NCBI RefSeq assembly: GCF_016086655.4 | Contig: NC_052140.2 | Coordinates: 3,100,001-3,164,000, forward strand | DNA: 64,000 nt | Source: Lepeophtheirus salmonis | Taxonomy: Eukaryota > Arthropoda > Copepoda > Siphonostomatoida > Caligidae | Direction of reading: 5' to 3' | In this document: positions 10,618 through 21,564 of the stretch, piece by piece | Position numbering within the stretch: position 1 is the first letter of the stretch | Layout: each line of letters begins with the position of its first letter | Made by a program: the position numbers and the translations under genes | The notes under the pieces: generated by a model | The model's input: the letters and a program-made list of their open reading frames with translations, nothing else | What the model was told of the DNA's origin: nothing | Databases searched by the model: none

Positions 10618-11495
10618 TAGTGATGGGACGAATAATCGGAATCAGAGATTCGGGAGTTTTTGCTGGAGTCGGCATTGGGAAAATAATATTTATTTGATAT
10701 TCATATTCTTATACATATTTTATACAAGCAGTTGGTGCAGATATTGTTATTTTAGGACAGGAATGTCCAAACTTTTTATGTAATGGGCTGCATTGTCACA
10801 TGAAATATTTCAATGGACCACATAACTTATTACATTAAATTGAATAAAAAAGGGTTTTTAAAACAAAAATATTAAATACATATTTGTTTCATAATTAGGT
10901 CAAATCTAATTTTTCAAAGCTAAATTAGCTTTTTTTAAAAGCTAATTTAGCAACCTTGTTCCGGGGCTTTCAAAGGAATTTATAGGATTTTTTTTTGAAA
11001 AAAAAAAAAAAAAAAAATTTCTGCTGCATAATTTAATCAAATGACCTTTTTGAGAAAAGAAATCCTTAGAAACAATTTTTTCTGTTTTCTTGTATTTTTG
11101 TTCCCCTACTTGAAGTGAGAATGAGCTGTGGGACCCACTTAAACATTAAGTGGGTCACAATATTAGACATCTTTGTTTTAGGGGAATCAGTTTTGTAAAG
11201 GGATCTAGGAAGGCTCGCATTTGCAAAATTAGCCTATGGAAAGTTTGTCATGGGATTACCTTCCTTGGAAAATGCTCGCTGGGCAGAGGAATCCGCCTTC
11301 CTTTATTCAGTTGTAAATATGATTTACAACTGAATAAACGAAGGTAATTTATTGAATCAATTGTAATTCCTAGAAGTTTATAGAAAAATGGTATTTTTTG
11401 CTATTATTTAAAATATTGAAGAATTAAAATGAGCATCGGGAATATTTACTAGAATTGCATCGGTATCAGGATTTTTTTTAAAGCGTCCCATCACT
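10618..11495. mobile_element. hAT-like MITE (TAGTGATGGG family), 878 bp
   Basis: Perfect inverted ends tagtgatgggacg / cgtcccatcacta. Flanking 8-mers are gtcaatac (10610-10617) and gtaaatac (11496-11503), a 7/8 target duplication. The interior is non-coding, with a second hAT-like end ('aggaatgtccaaacttttt') near 10755, a poly-A run (10997-11017) and the hairpin at 11296-11344. A sister copy is at 13169-14028. Confidence 0.85.
11296..11344. repeat. near-perfect hairpin, 23-bp arms, 3-nt loop
   Basis: Arms 11296-11318 and 11322-11344 match at 22 of 23 bases around the loop atg. The core is tttattcagttgtaaat. It lies inside the hAT-like MITE and may be the ends of a tiny inserted sequence or a local inverted duplication. 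Confidence 0.8.
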
Positions 11496-11864
11496 AGTAA
11501 ATACCCACATATTACCCGAAAAAACAGTTACCCTGCTGTAGAGAATTACTCGTCTGCAAACAAAGTTTTAATACTTAATTTTTGAGTAGTTGAAGTATTA
11601 ATGAATTATTAAAACATGTACAATTGTATCATTGTACGCTTACAAATGCAGAGAGTTTCAGTGGGTTATATAATTATATATTGTTCGTTTCATGTGCTCT
11701 TAGTCATTAAGAGAAACGCTTGAGTCAATACTGGTTAATATTAACTGCCTGATTTTTATGGTTTTGAGGGAAAAAATAAATTACAGCTATAAAGAGGAGA
11801 ACCTTCTAGAATTAAAATACCGTATATGGCGTAAAAATCTTTACACTTTCAATCTAGAACTTTA

Positions 11865-12300
11865 TCAAGATGTATTTCATCGATGTAGCCCCCCCCTTGG
11901 TAGCAATGATGGCTTCCAGGTGGCCACAGAAGGCCTTGCACCCATTGCAGATGTAGTCCTCAGACATGGTATCCTCTTGCTGGTTGACGGTGTCCTCGAG
12001 GTGTTTGATGTTTTGGTGCGGGACTCAACCTGCACTCAAAAAGTGAAGCCCGATGGGTTGGCATCTGGTGAAGTGGGGGGCACATTTTATTTGTCCAGAA
12101 TCGCAAATTGTTCTCTAACTACTTCTGGGCTTTTTCGTAAGTGAGTGTGTGCAGGCGCACCATCCTGATGGAATACCACGTTCATGTCTGGGTAGTTGGT
12201 CTGGACCCCTCCTCCTCTTTCTTGCCAGCGTCCAAAAGTGAACGACCGAAATTCGTTGGTCACGTTCAGATGGCATTTTCTCGGCTTCTAAGACACTTAG
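11865..12300 (-). mobile_element. Tc1/mariner-like relic, internally deleted
   Basis: Reading the minus strand from ~12290: an N-terminal stretch …MPSERDQRISVVHFWTLARK… passes directly into …TNYPDMNVVFHQDGAPAHTH…, then a 'NVPPTSPDANP' block and the family tail …SEDYICNGCKAFCGHLEAIIATKGGYID near 11880. The middle third (DNA-binding C-part and first Asp) is gone and several frame breaks remain. Dead copy. The two longest + frames here are antisense shadows. Confidence 0.75.
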
Positions 12301-13168
12301 TAGGATCTAGTTTTTTTTGTTAATTTTTATTATTTGAGTAGAACAATTTTACTCCAGTAAAAAAAAACAATCTTGATTTATGTATCAAAAACAAGGGTTA
12401 ACATATATACGCCGATCCTGATAACATTAGTCTATGCAAAATATTTTCATAATACTTAAATTCATATCTATTTATTTTATTAGCAATTTTTAAAACAATT
12501 GATAGGAACAGATGGTCAAGAATCCCTGCTTCAAACGAAGAAGATAGCACCATGACAACCTATTTAGTAGTGAATGTGTTTTTTTCTCTAAACAAAGGCC
12601 CCTTCTTCATTTATAATATAGAGTTGTAAAATAAATGAGTGGACTTAAACACTTGTGGAAATTTCTTTATTTCCACATTTTTTTTTATAAAGCACAATAT
12701 ATATATTCTTACTTCTTAGAGGAAGTATCTACGCAGCCCTGTGATACAATCAAAAATTACGTTACAGAAAAGTTACACATAGACCGTATTTAGAGACAAA
12801 TTCTGCTATATTTCGATTGAATTCTATTATAATAATATATCTACCTAAGTTTATATCCGAGTATTTAAGGAATCTACGAACAAATCTACTTTCTCAACCT
12901 TTAAAAAAAATGACAAGTAAAGCTTTTTATTGTTATTTGAAAGTTCATACTTGATTAAGGAATCCATCATCCAGTTATTCATGAATAAAGGGATCAAAAA
13001 TCATTGATTTCAAGGAAAAGAGGACATTCAACTTACATTTGGTCTTTATAGATCTTGGATCATACAGCATCTCAGCAGAAAATCCAACTTGAACAAAAAT
13101 AAACAAAATCCTACAATCGTAGATAATGGGCGGGCTAAAAAGTTATGATAATTTTTTTGACAATAAAA
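12301..13168. other. gene-free stretch
   Basis: AT-rich DNA with no element, RNA gene or coding signal that I can identify. Confidence 0.4.
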
Positions 13169-13963
13169 TAGTGATGGGATCATCAATCGGAATAGGAAAA
13201 TTAGGTGCTCTTCAAAAACATAACATAAAAATAATAATAATAAAGGAATATTTGCTTTTTTAAAAGAAAATTGAATATTTGAATTTTTAATATTTGCAAT
13301 TTTAATTTAATTTTTCCATCTTTTTTTTTTTTAATAATTTTTCTTAGTTTTTTACAAAACATGATAGAGTAAAACTTAATTTTTGAAGTTTTCTCCAAAA
13401 ATTTTTACTTTTGTGAAAAATTGTGAATTTTTGGAGATTTTTCTCTAAAAAATATCTTTTTTTGAGACTAGCTATGGGGTTTTGAAATTTTTTTCCAAAA
13501 ATAAATTAAATTTTTGCGAACGATTGTGAATTTGGATAAAATTGTTAATATCAAACTGTTTTAAAATTTGAATTTTTTTTCGAAAATATTTAATTTTTTG
13601 AGAACAACTGTGGATTTTTGAACTTTTTTTAAACAAATATATATTTGATTAAATTTGCAAAAAATATAATATTTGAAATTTAATTTTGGAAGTTTTTTTT
13701 CTAAGGAAAAGGAAGTTTTTTTTGTGAACAACTGTGAATTTTATTAATTTTTTTTTTTTTTAAAAAAAAAATGAACATTTTGTATTTTATATATACACCA
13801 TTGATTTTTTTTTTCCCCCAAAATTTTTATATTTGAATCCAAGCCTCCCAAAATATAATCCTTTGGACTCCTTTGACAGTAAAATGTTATATTTTAACTA
13901 CTAATTAAAATATTAAGAAATCGAAATCGCTAATTTTTACTAGAATCGCATCGGAATCTGTAT

Positions 13964-14009
<46 letters not shown>

Positions 14010-14028
14010 AGGAATCTTCCCATCACTA
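13169..14028. mobile_element. hAT-like MITE (TAGTGATGGG family), exact 8-bp target duplication
   Basis: Inverted ends tagtgatggga / tcccatcacta. The 8-mer caataaaa lies directly outside both ends (13161-13168, 14029-14036). The body contains AT-rich '…tttttgaa…caactgtgaattttt…' arrays like those in the CGTCCGC MITEs, and a T40 run (13969-14008) next to the right end. Its subterminal 'tactagaatcgcatcggaatc' is shared with 10618-11495. Confidence 0.9.
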
Positions 14029-14899
14029 CAATAAAATTATCATCTTTATGATTATCCAATCTATATTGTTCCAACGGTTTTCTGGCTAATTTTTAGTACC
14101 TATGCAATCAATAAGTACTCACATGCCGGTCCAACTCGACGAAGAAGAGCAGCTTAGCTATCATGACGTTTCATTAAATCAGCTGTGAGAAGTTGTGAGA
14201 TGAAGAAAATACTCCCTCACGTCCCACTCCACACGTTGCACTCGCAGCAAGGACATGAACAATAATCATTAGTTTTAGATCATCAATTATACACCGAGTC
14301 CAACAAGGGCTAAAACTTTTAACTCCCCGACGTTACTCTCGCGTTATTCATGTGCAGAAAGACTCCTGGTCACACTTTATACGTATATGTTCTCTCTTCA
14401 AGAATGAAAGAATAATGACGACAGCTGAAGAGAGGGGTTCTCAACCAGTATGCCACAAAGGGAGACGTACTAAACTATTTATATGTTTATTATTTATCAA
14501 AGTGAACAGGTAAAGCCTCAAGGAGGTAAGATCCCAGCTGCTACAGAGACAAAACCTATTGGGTGTAACCATAGTTGAAAAAAATTGATCAAAAATCAAA
14601 GCCAAAGAACAAATTGAGAGCACATTTAAATGCTACTCTGCGTGATCTCATTATTCCTCCGAGGCAAGTCTTAGAGCCTTTTAGTCCTTAGATCTTTTAG
14701 TGGCACAAATCATTTGTAGAGTAGAGTTCATTATTTGTTGTATGAATATGTTAAAGTTTGTTTAGACCTAACAACAATAAAAGTATCAAAAATAATTAAC
14801 TAATTAAAGGTGAACAATGATAATTTAGCGTAATACTGGAGTAAAACTCTTCCATTTATGACTTTATAAAAAGAAAAGAAAAAAAAAGATTAAACATAC
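14029..14899. other. intergenic; small dispersed repeats
   Basis: 14160-14200 is an inverted relative of 30600-30660 ('cagctgatt…taatgaaacgt…gacagctaagct'). 14345-14410 is repeated at 55889-55960. 'ggggttctcaaccagtatgccac' at 14434 looks like a hAT terminal sequence with no partner found. Confidence 0.4.
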
Positions 14900-14970
14900 T
14901 GCCGGACGATCTTCTTCAAAGTAGAATAGTATCGCAGGGAATCTGACATTTCATAGAGGAAGTCGAATTG
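14900..14970 (-). CDS. candidate internal coding exon (possibly CYP4-like cytochrome P450)
   Basis: On the minus strand a pyrimidine-rich acceptor (…cttactccactttcag) precedes 71 nt, and a good donor (gtatgt) follows. Only one of the three frames is open: QFDFLYEMSDSLRYYSTLKK followed by IVR. The pattern FDFLY…R…LKI(V/L) resembles the segment before HDFT in CYP4-family P450s, but 24 residues are too few to be sure. I found no neighbouring exon: downstream is repeat-rich and upstream is AT-rich. It may be a lone relic exon or part of a gene with long introns. Seen: splice signals and the single open frame. Inferred: family. Confidence 0.3.
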
Positions 14971-16329
14971 CTGAAAGTGGAGTAAGCAAACTCTCAAATA
15001 CTAAGCATGTGGATGAAAATTAGGAACAAAACATTTTATTGAAGAATAAATCCCATAACTTTCAATATCCTTACTCGACCTTCTCAATGAAAATTCCAAC
15101 TAAAATTAAATGTAGGCCTAGGTTTTTTTATTTATCTCAATGATAAGAAACACATTTATGAGATAATGTATGATGATTATGAGGGTAGGGAAATGTAAAG
15201 GATTTTAGTGGAAGCCCTGATTCTGATCTTGTCGATATGGTAATAACAATCTTTTTATCAATTTTAGGTCAAACTCTACTCAAGGGTAGTTAGTAAACTT
15301 CCTCCTAGATCATTTCTCGATCTTTAGTTATTTCCTCATTGATTTAGGACGGTGTGCCTGAGAAATGCTTTGAGAATCACAAGTCTACAGTTGCAAAAGG
15401 TTGAAAACCTCTAAATTAATAAGATTAACAAAAAACCCTGTTTAGATTGTCAAGAACAAAAAAAAAAAGTTATATGCTTGTAAATGTTTAGGATTTACAA
15501 CACTACTTACTCATGTACAAATCCCTGATTTTTCCATTTTCACACGTGATCAAGGATTTTTAGTTGCAATCCAATAATTCACGTTATGTAAATGGCCCTA
15601 AAAATCACTAGATTAACTAGTATTTGATCAATGATAAATTACTTTGAGGAGTGTAAGAATTTGAATACATAGATTGTTTTTCAATCCAAGGATTTTTTTT
15701 TTGTTTCTCGAGATAAGTGTTATTTTATCTCGAAAAAAAAAAGGAACAAGATTTGCATCCCAGTATTATTTTTTCCCAGACATATTCATATTCAAATGAG
15801 ACCCTCAAACAACAATAATAAAAAACCCTCTCAACCTATCCCCATACAATCATTAAATCCACATTTTTTTTTTGAATGGTTCTTGGCTGTATAAACCAAA
15901 TAGGAGCATGACTATCGAACCCACTAGGATTGTTTGTGTTCGTGTCATTTTGCAAATCCAGGGGAAGTGAGATATATATAAAAAAAAAAAAAAAGAGAAA
16001 TAAAATAAACATTGAATAATCAACTCAAGTACACTGATTAAATCAGTTAAAATAACATTTTCCTATATGTACGAGTATACTTCCTAGAGAGGAGTTGAGT
16101 AATGGAAATCCTCATGGAGAAATGCTTATACATACCTACACATTTGAAGGTATTATTGATGGGATGGGAGAATTGTGAAGATCATTCTGAGCATATTGGG
16201 TTGGCCTGCATAACATGAACTGTTAATGAATGTTTATTTTCTTATTTATATAGGATGGTTTAGTGATTATTTTTAGATATTCGGGTTGAGCCATTCTTTA
16301 TGCATAAACATATTATAATAAACATTTCG
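14971..16329. other. gene-free stretch
   Basis: AT-rich with A and T runs (for example 15698-15706, 15981-15993). No transposon ends, coding motif or RNA gene recognised. Confidence 0.4.
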
Positions 16330-16339
16330 TTATCTTGTT

Positions 16340-16745
16340 ATTATGAGTGAGCAAAGAGCCAAGGCAGTGCCTTTCACATCTTCCAGATGCTGAAGTTGAT
16401 GTGGCGGGGATTATGGACATTAAGAAGTACTACAGGAGCCTGTTCTTGAAGGTTGCAAAGATGGAGAATGATGGAGAAGACATCTCCAGGAAAGTAGGAA
16501 GTGGAGGGAACAATTTAAAGAGATATCCGGAGTTCCTCTCCTGCTTGGAGAAGAAGGTCAAGGAAGACCCCGCCAAATGATGAATCCCCTTGCCAACAAT
16601 CTCATGTTGTCCTTTACATCCCTCCTGAGGGTCTTTGTAAACTAACTTTGAGCGGATTCGTAGGAGTCCTATTTGATGTCCTTCTCCAAGTTGGACAGGA
16701 ACATCGGATCCCTCTTTAGATTGTATATTAAAGTATTTGTGGCTT
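16340..16745. mobile_element. Tc1/mariner-like relic with opposed N-terminal fragments
   Basis: From 16341 to 16580 the + strand encodes the start of a transposase (SEQRAKAVPF…, then by frameshift …YYRSLFLKVAKMENDGEDIS…, …LKRYPEFLSCLEKKVKEDPAK). From about 16735 back to 16590 the minus strand encodes a related segment (…RDPMFLSNLEKDIK…DSYESAQS…TKTLRRDVKDNM…), aligned to the same N-terminal helix-turn-helix region. The two therefore converge near 16590. No catalytic motif follows on either strand. A dead, chimeric copy. Confidence 0.6.
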
Positions 16746-16810
16746 TCTTTGTCTAGTAATAAAAGTCAAACATTTAAAAAGTAAATAATTGAATACCTTT
16801 TGATATCAAT

Positions 16811-17405
16811 TACCAGGGTCGTCCGCTTTTTAGCCTTTTGGAATTTTTTTTTGAAAAAATGTAAAAAATCCATAGCTATTCCCAAAACAATTTCAAAAAT
16901 TAAATTTTAGAAAAAAAAGTTCAAAAATCCACAGCTGTTCACAAAAAATTGTATTTTTTAGAAAAAAATTTCAAATGTTACATTTTTGGAAAAAAAAAAA
17001 AAAAAAAAAAATCAGTGCTGTTTCCAAAAAAAGTTTAAAAATTATAAAAAATTAATAATATCCATAGCAATTCACAAAACAAACAAAAAACAAAATAGAA
17101 AAAAAAACTTTCCAATTCAATTTTAAATATTATATTTTTTTTAAATTTAATAAAATTCATAGCAATTCACAAAAAAATTAATTTTTTTGAAAAATTTTTT
17201 GAATTTTTTTTTCAAAAGTCCATAGTTACTCACCAAAAAATGATTTAAAAAAAAAACAACTATTAAATTTCAAATATTAAATATTTGAAAAAAAAATTCC
17301 ATATTTTTTTTTTATCCTCACCAAAAAAGTTTGTACTAAACAGTACGACTTCCTTAATTTGGGAGGAGGGGGCTTACTGCCCATCTCCTGCGGACGGCCC
17401 TTGTA
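16811..17405. mobile_element. AT-rich MITE of the CGTCCGC family
   Basis: Left end taccagggtcgtccgc and right end gcggacggcccttgta are inverted repeats. The ~595-bp body is made of degenerate AT-rich units ('tcaaaaatccatagctattcacaaaaaatt…'), with a G-rich patch (gggaggaggggg) just inside the right end. Non-coding. Confidence 0.7.
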
Positions 17406-17406
17406 C

Positions 17407-17435
17407 ATCTCTAGAATGAACCTCATTCTAGAGAT
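17407..17435. repeat. perfect 13-bp hairpin
   Basis: atctctagaatga / tcattctagagat around the loop acc, directly beside the right end of the MITE at 17405. It may be a target-site or excision scar structure; function unknown. Confidence 0.75.
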
Positions 17436-17861
17436 CTACATACTTAAAGATTTAAATAAAAACAAAGGACAATAGGACATGGGAATGTGTGATATATTGA
17501 AACACCCCTCTCTCCTCGTGAAAAAGGAATACACACATCATTATCATAAAAGGGCTTTTTCTTCGAAAGTGCAAATACAAGAGCGGATTTAAACGGATAT
17601 AATATGTACTTACAAACATATGTATGATAGTTGTAAATCTCTGTAATAAATGATAATAGAACATCTTAAAACGTACATGTCTGTCTTTCTTTAAGACGAA
17701 GAAGGGGAAAAAGTAAGTATTAATGGACTACTTAAAGGAATATTTTGTTGTTCTACGTTATTTGTTTATCTGTTGGATACAAATGATATTGATTATATAT
17801 TTACATAATATATGTATTTTTACAAGATCCATTGATGTGTACATTAGGGGGATTCATACAT
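17436..17861. other. no identifiable feature
   Basis: AT-rich DNA. A 70-codon minus frame here has no recognisable family. Confidence 0.4.
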
Positions 17862-19171
17862 AACAGACTCGTTTGAAAAGTCCTTGCAAAGTCTGAGAAA
17901 TGGCACTACCGGTCTATTTCCTTCTGTTTGGTACATTTGAATGGAGAAAGTGGAGGGATTTTACAAAAATGGGTGCTTTCATTCCCAGTAAATTCATTCC
18001 TACTTTGAAGAGGGATATTTAGTGACGTCATACGGATTATATTTCTAAACTAATTAGGGTTTTTCCCGTAGGGCTGTAGAGAGAGGCCTGGGAGTCGGTA
18101 TTCGACACTGGGGATGAGTGATGAGTCATCGATTACACGTGATGGATGGGAGACGGATATGAATAAGTTATGGTGTGTATACTTTAGGAAATAGAAGACC
18201 AGTAAGTGTATTCCCGGGATTTACTTCTATTTGCCAATGGATAAATATTATCCACGGATCGGGATTCCATTCTAAGTCACTATCAAGATTTATCATGACG
18301 TCATTTCTAAACTATAAACACCTTATTCGTTCATATCCGTCTCCTATCAATCACTAGTCATCACTCATCACTAGTGGCAATTGCCATTGCCCAGGCCTCC
18401 CTCTACAACCCTACACAAAAACTACAAATTATTGTAGAAACATAAACCGTATAACGTCACTAAATATTCTCTTCAAAGTGGGAATAAAATGTCCGGGTAT
18501 GAACTTTACAGGGAATAAATTTACTGGGAATTAAATTATACGGAATAAAAAGACGGTGAATGAAAGTCCTGTCACGATACTTTATGAAAGACAAAACGCC
18601 TCAGCTTGTTAAACATTATTGAGACTCTGCACCTTCGATTAGAACAGTTTATAAGTGGTTTCAAAATTTTTGGAAGTGACGCTGAACGTTCTGGACGCAA
18701 TGTTGAGGTTAATTCCTCAGAAATCATTGATAAATCCATGATATGGTATGGATGACAAAAGAGTGAAGCTGCGTGAGATTGCTAGTGCTGTAGGCATCTC
18801 GAGTTGGACCCCATTTCCATTAATTTTGGGACCACAACTGCTGAGGTCATTGTCGTGATGGAAAAGGACTTTTTTTGTGGGCTCTGTTTTCAAATGGTCC
18901 AATAACTGTGAATAATATACACTTGTAATAGTTTAACCTTTTTTCAGATAGTCGATGAGGATTATTCCTTGGGAATCCAAAAATAGTCACCACAATCTTT
19001 CCGGCCGATTCCTCGATTTAAACAAATGCCAAACATAAAGAAATAGACCGATTTAGCTGAAAATTGGTGGTTGCTCTTCCAAGAGATGTTACTAACTAAA
19101 AATAACCTCGATACGCGCCAGTAATGTAATCCCTCCGACTTTGCACGGACTGTTCAAACGACCCTCGTAGA
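17862..19171. mobile_element. chimeric mariner: two 5' ends fused tail-to-tail, split by a nested MITE
   Basis: Left end (17862-17950, +) and right end (19171-19000, read on -) carry the same terminal and 5' leader sequence ('cgtttgaaaagtcc.tgcaaagtc…', 'cggtctatttc.tt.tgtttgg'). From the left, + codes a mariner N-terminus: MEKVE, an interruption by the MITE 17968-18566, then …FMKDKTPQLVKHY…DSAPSIRTVYKWFQNF and …IIDKIHDM…DDKRVKLREIASAVGISSWT ending near 18806. From the right, - codes the catalytic domain: GKIVVTIFW…, …YYSQLLDHLKTEP, TKKVLFHHDN (18905-18850) followed by a frameshift. The junction is at about 18806. The + half lacks the catalytic part and the - half lacks the N-terminus, so no functional transposase remains. 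Confidence 0.85.
17968..18566. mobile_element. MITE nested in mariner, long inverted arms
   Basis: Arms of ~100 bp: 17970-18095 and 18392-18566 share, inverted, 'ctttcattc', 'aattcccagtaaatt.attcc', 'actttgaagag…atatttagtgacgt' and 'ctacag/accctac…cccaggcct'. The loop (~300 bp) has its own repeated 'gagtgatgagtcatc' / 'tcatcactcatcacta' motifs. It interrupts the mariner frame soon after MEKVE. No coding content. Confidence 0.75.
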
Positions 19172-20148
19172 TATAGCACATAGTCGATGAAATTTTTTGG
19201 AACTGTGACAAAAAACAACAACTATATAAATCCCACTTTTGCGCTTTTGAATGTGCCCAAATCGAAAACAAAAACAAAGGATGTTTTACCTTAGATTTGA
19301 CTTGTTTCGTCACGATCAGTGCTATTAGAACAAGATTGGACAACAAGAATTTTGCAAGACAAAATAACAGATTTATTAAGTAACTCTCTTTCTTTCTTGT
19401 GACGTCATTCAGAAGCCTTGTCAGGATAAATTTAATACATAGAGCGTAAAAATTGTTGTTAAAAAGGGACCAAACATGCTGAACATTACATACATTTAAT
19501 TATATCCAACTTCATAATTATATCACTTTATAAATAACTTAATATTAAATACTTAATTGATTATGATACATAATTATCTTTTCGGATTGATAAGTGATAT
19601 TAGAGTATTTTCCCAAACATAATTAGATAAATATAACTACATATTTTTTCTAATTTGATGTTGTTACTTCTTGCTACAATTCTCTTGCAAAATATCTTCT
19701 TTCTTTGATATCATATGATCTTTGAAGTCAGAGGTAAATGAATATACTTGTATTTGATTCCTTTAATTAAGCCTTCTATCTTTTTATTATCCCTCTATAA
19801 ATACTCAATTATCTTATAAATTTTTATTCCAACCGCTAATTTAAAACGTTTATAGTATCATTTTTGGGGATCGAATTCTAAATTGAAGGAAAATGAGCTT
19901 TTGATTTAGAGCTCATAATTGGCATATTTTGTATATTGTCTCATTAAAAATAATGATAACTAATTTACATATTTAAATGACTTATATTTTTTCCATAATA
20001 GTTTCATGTCTTGAGTCAATAGGGACTACTTCACAGATGAAGTACACTTTGGGGTTCACTCATTCCTTAATATAAACTAGTTTATATTTTAATAGTCGCT
20101 GAATAATGTTTTGGAGTGGGATTATTTCTTCTAAATGATTTATTTCAG
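19172..20148. other. gene-free AT-rich stretch
   Basis: No transposase motif, inverted ends or convincing exon recognised. Confidence 0.4.
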
Positions 20149-21564
20149 TGTCATGGGAGGTCTTAAAGTTATTCATACATGGACCAAAAAACAGTTTACC
20201 AATGAATCGTATAACATAAAGTTGGTTCAAGGATTATTGAAGTTATTTGAAATTGATTTCTTTAAGCCTCAGTAAGAGGTTCTCCTCTTAAATAGTACTT
20301 TACATTTTATTCTTAAATTACAATTAATTTTTCAGTCATATTTAATATTACATGTAGATTATTTGGCTAAATTGGGTAGGGCAACCCTGCCTCCTAAGAT
20401 TTGATATATTTAGTAAAAGTTTGAACTTGAACAATGCCTAATATAATTAATTTAAAATATTAATACAAAATAGAATAAACAATGCTTTATAAATTCAACT
20501 TTACTGCGGATTTTATTTAACAATAAAGTTACCTTTTTGCATCTCAAAAATAATAAAATGTGTCCTCGTTATCTTTTATTCAATATTGCATTATATTCAG
20601 AAATTGAACATAAATAACACAACTCTTAATCTCTATGGTTATCTCATGAATTTGGTTCCCAACATGACGCCATTGCTGGCAAATTTTCAGTAAAAACTGA
20701 AAATTGTTGCTGACGAGTGTTGAGTCTGTCCTGATTTAGGACTGAAGACTGCAGTAACTGCCAGTTTAGTCGAGATCCGGTCCAGTTCAGTATTGCATAT
20801 CAGTCCTAAAAAACTTATAACTTGATGACGTCACTCTATCTCATTTCTTCTTGGTTTAATTAGTTTTTTTATTGACAGTTAAAAAGACTGTCTTTAAGCC
20901 TGGACTTACCTGTACAAAAAAACAAGGACCAACACAACACTATTGATATAATAACATTGGCCACTATTTTCAAATGGTACAAAACCTTTAGTCAAAATTC
21001 GATGTCGGTTATATTTTAAACATATGTATTTAATATGCATTAATGTAGCGCCGTAACTCAATGGACAATGTGCTCCGGATAAATTTTGTCTTTAATACTG
21101 TCACCTATGGGCCAGTCTTGAATTGTTTCGGTTACAGAATTAGCTTGAGTCTCACCTAGGAATTATTTTACCATCCCAATCCGGATGAAGGCTCGGCAGT
21201 ATTCAGTATAATTAATCTCTTTAGTACTTTTAGACTCAGTAGAGATCAACGGAGTGTTAAATGATGCACTTTCCTTATGTTCATGCAATTTGGCTATCAT
21301 TTTCTCATTTCTTTCAATCATCCTTTTAGATTTTTTGTTGCACCTTCCTTATTTTGCAGAAATCTTTTTGTTCTTTCGATCGAATCCAGCCACAGTTTAA
21401 ATCTCATTTTCTCTCGTTGAATTAGTAAAAAATATTTGTCTTCCAGAAATACGGACATTTTAGTAAAAGCATCAATATCAAAGAGATCTTCAAAAGCAAG
21501 GACAACGCAAGGAAATCAACTTGTTACAAGTGAATTCAGTGAATATGTCAGTAAACAGATATAA
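20149..21564 (+). CDS. candidate two-exon gene fragment, unknown function
   Basis: A first candidate exon, 20149-20271, follows the acceptor tttatttcag and ends at the donor gtaaga. It reads VMGGLKVIHTWTKKQFTNES and continues YNIKLVQGLLKLFEIDFFKP. A second candidate exon starts at 21447 after the acceptor tttgtcttccag, in the phase that the first exon leaves open (2 nt), and reads NTDILVKASISKRSSKARTT… to a stop at 21562-21564. The intron would be ~1.18 kb and holds a hAT-like MITE and other repeats. If translation starts at the ATG at 20153, the protein has ~79 residues. Other upstream exons may exist. I do not recognise a family. Support is splice signals, phase agreement and composition only. 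Confidence 0.25.
20437..20600 (+). repeat. dispersed repeat, copy 1
   Basis: 'ttaatacaaaatagaataaa…tttaacaataaagttacctttttgcatctcaa' to 'aataataaaatgtgtcctcgttatct' recurs, diverged, at 60786-60945 on the same strand. Confidence 0.75.
20717..20942. mobile_element. hAT-like MITE, tagtgttg family
   Basis: Left gagtgttgagtctgtcct and right (reverse complement) tagtgttgtgttggtcct. The interior shares 'aggactgaagactgcagt', 'gatccggtccagttcag' and 'gacgtcactc' with the copies at 7573 and 47032. Flanking 8-mers (ttgctgac / ttgatata) agree poorly, so the duplication has decayed. Confidence 0.65.

Noticed and set aside
14123..14164. Minus-strand ATG exon MIAKLLFFVELDRH followed by gtgagt
   Set aside because: The surrounding sequence recurs at 30600-30660, so the apparent first exon is part of a dispersed repeat.
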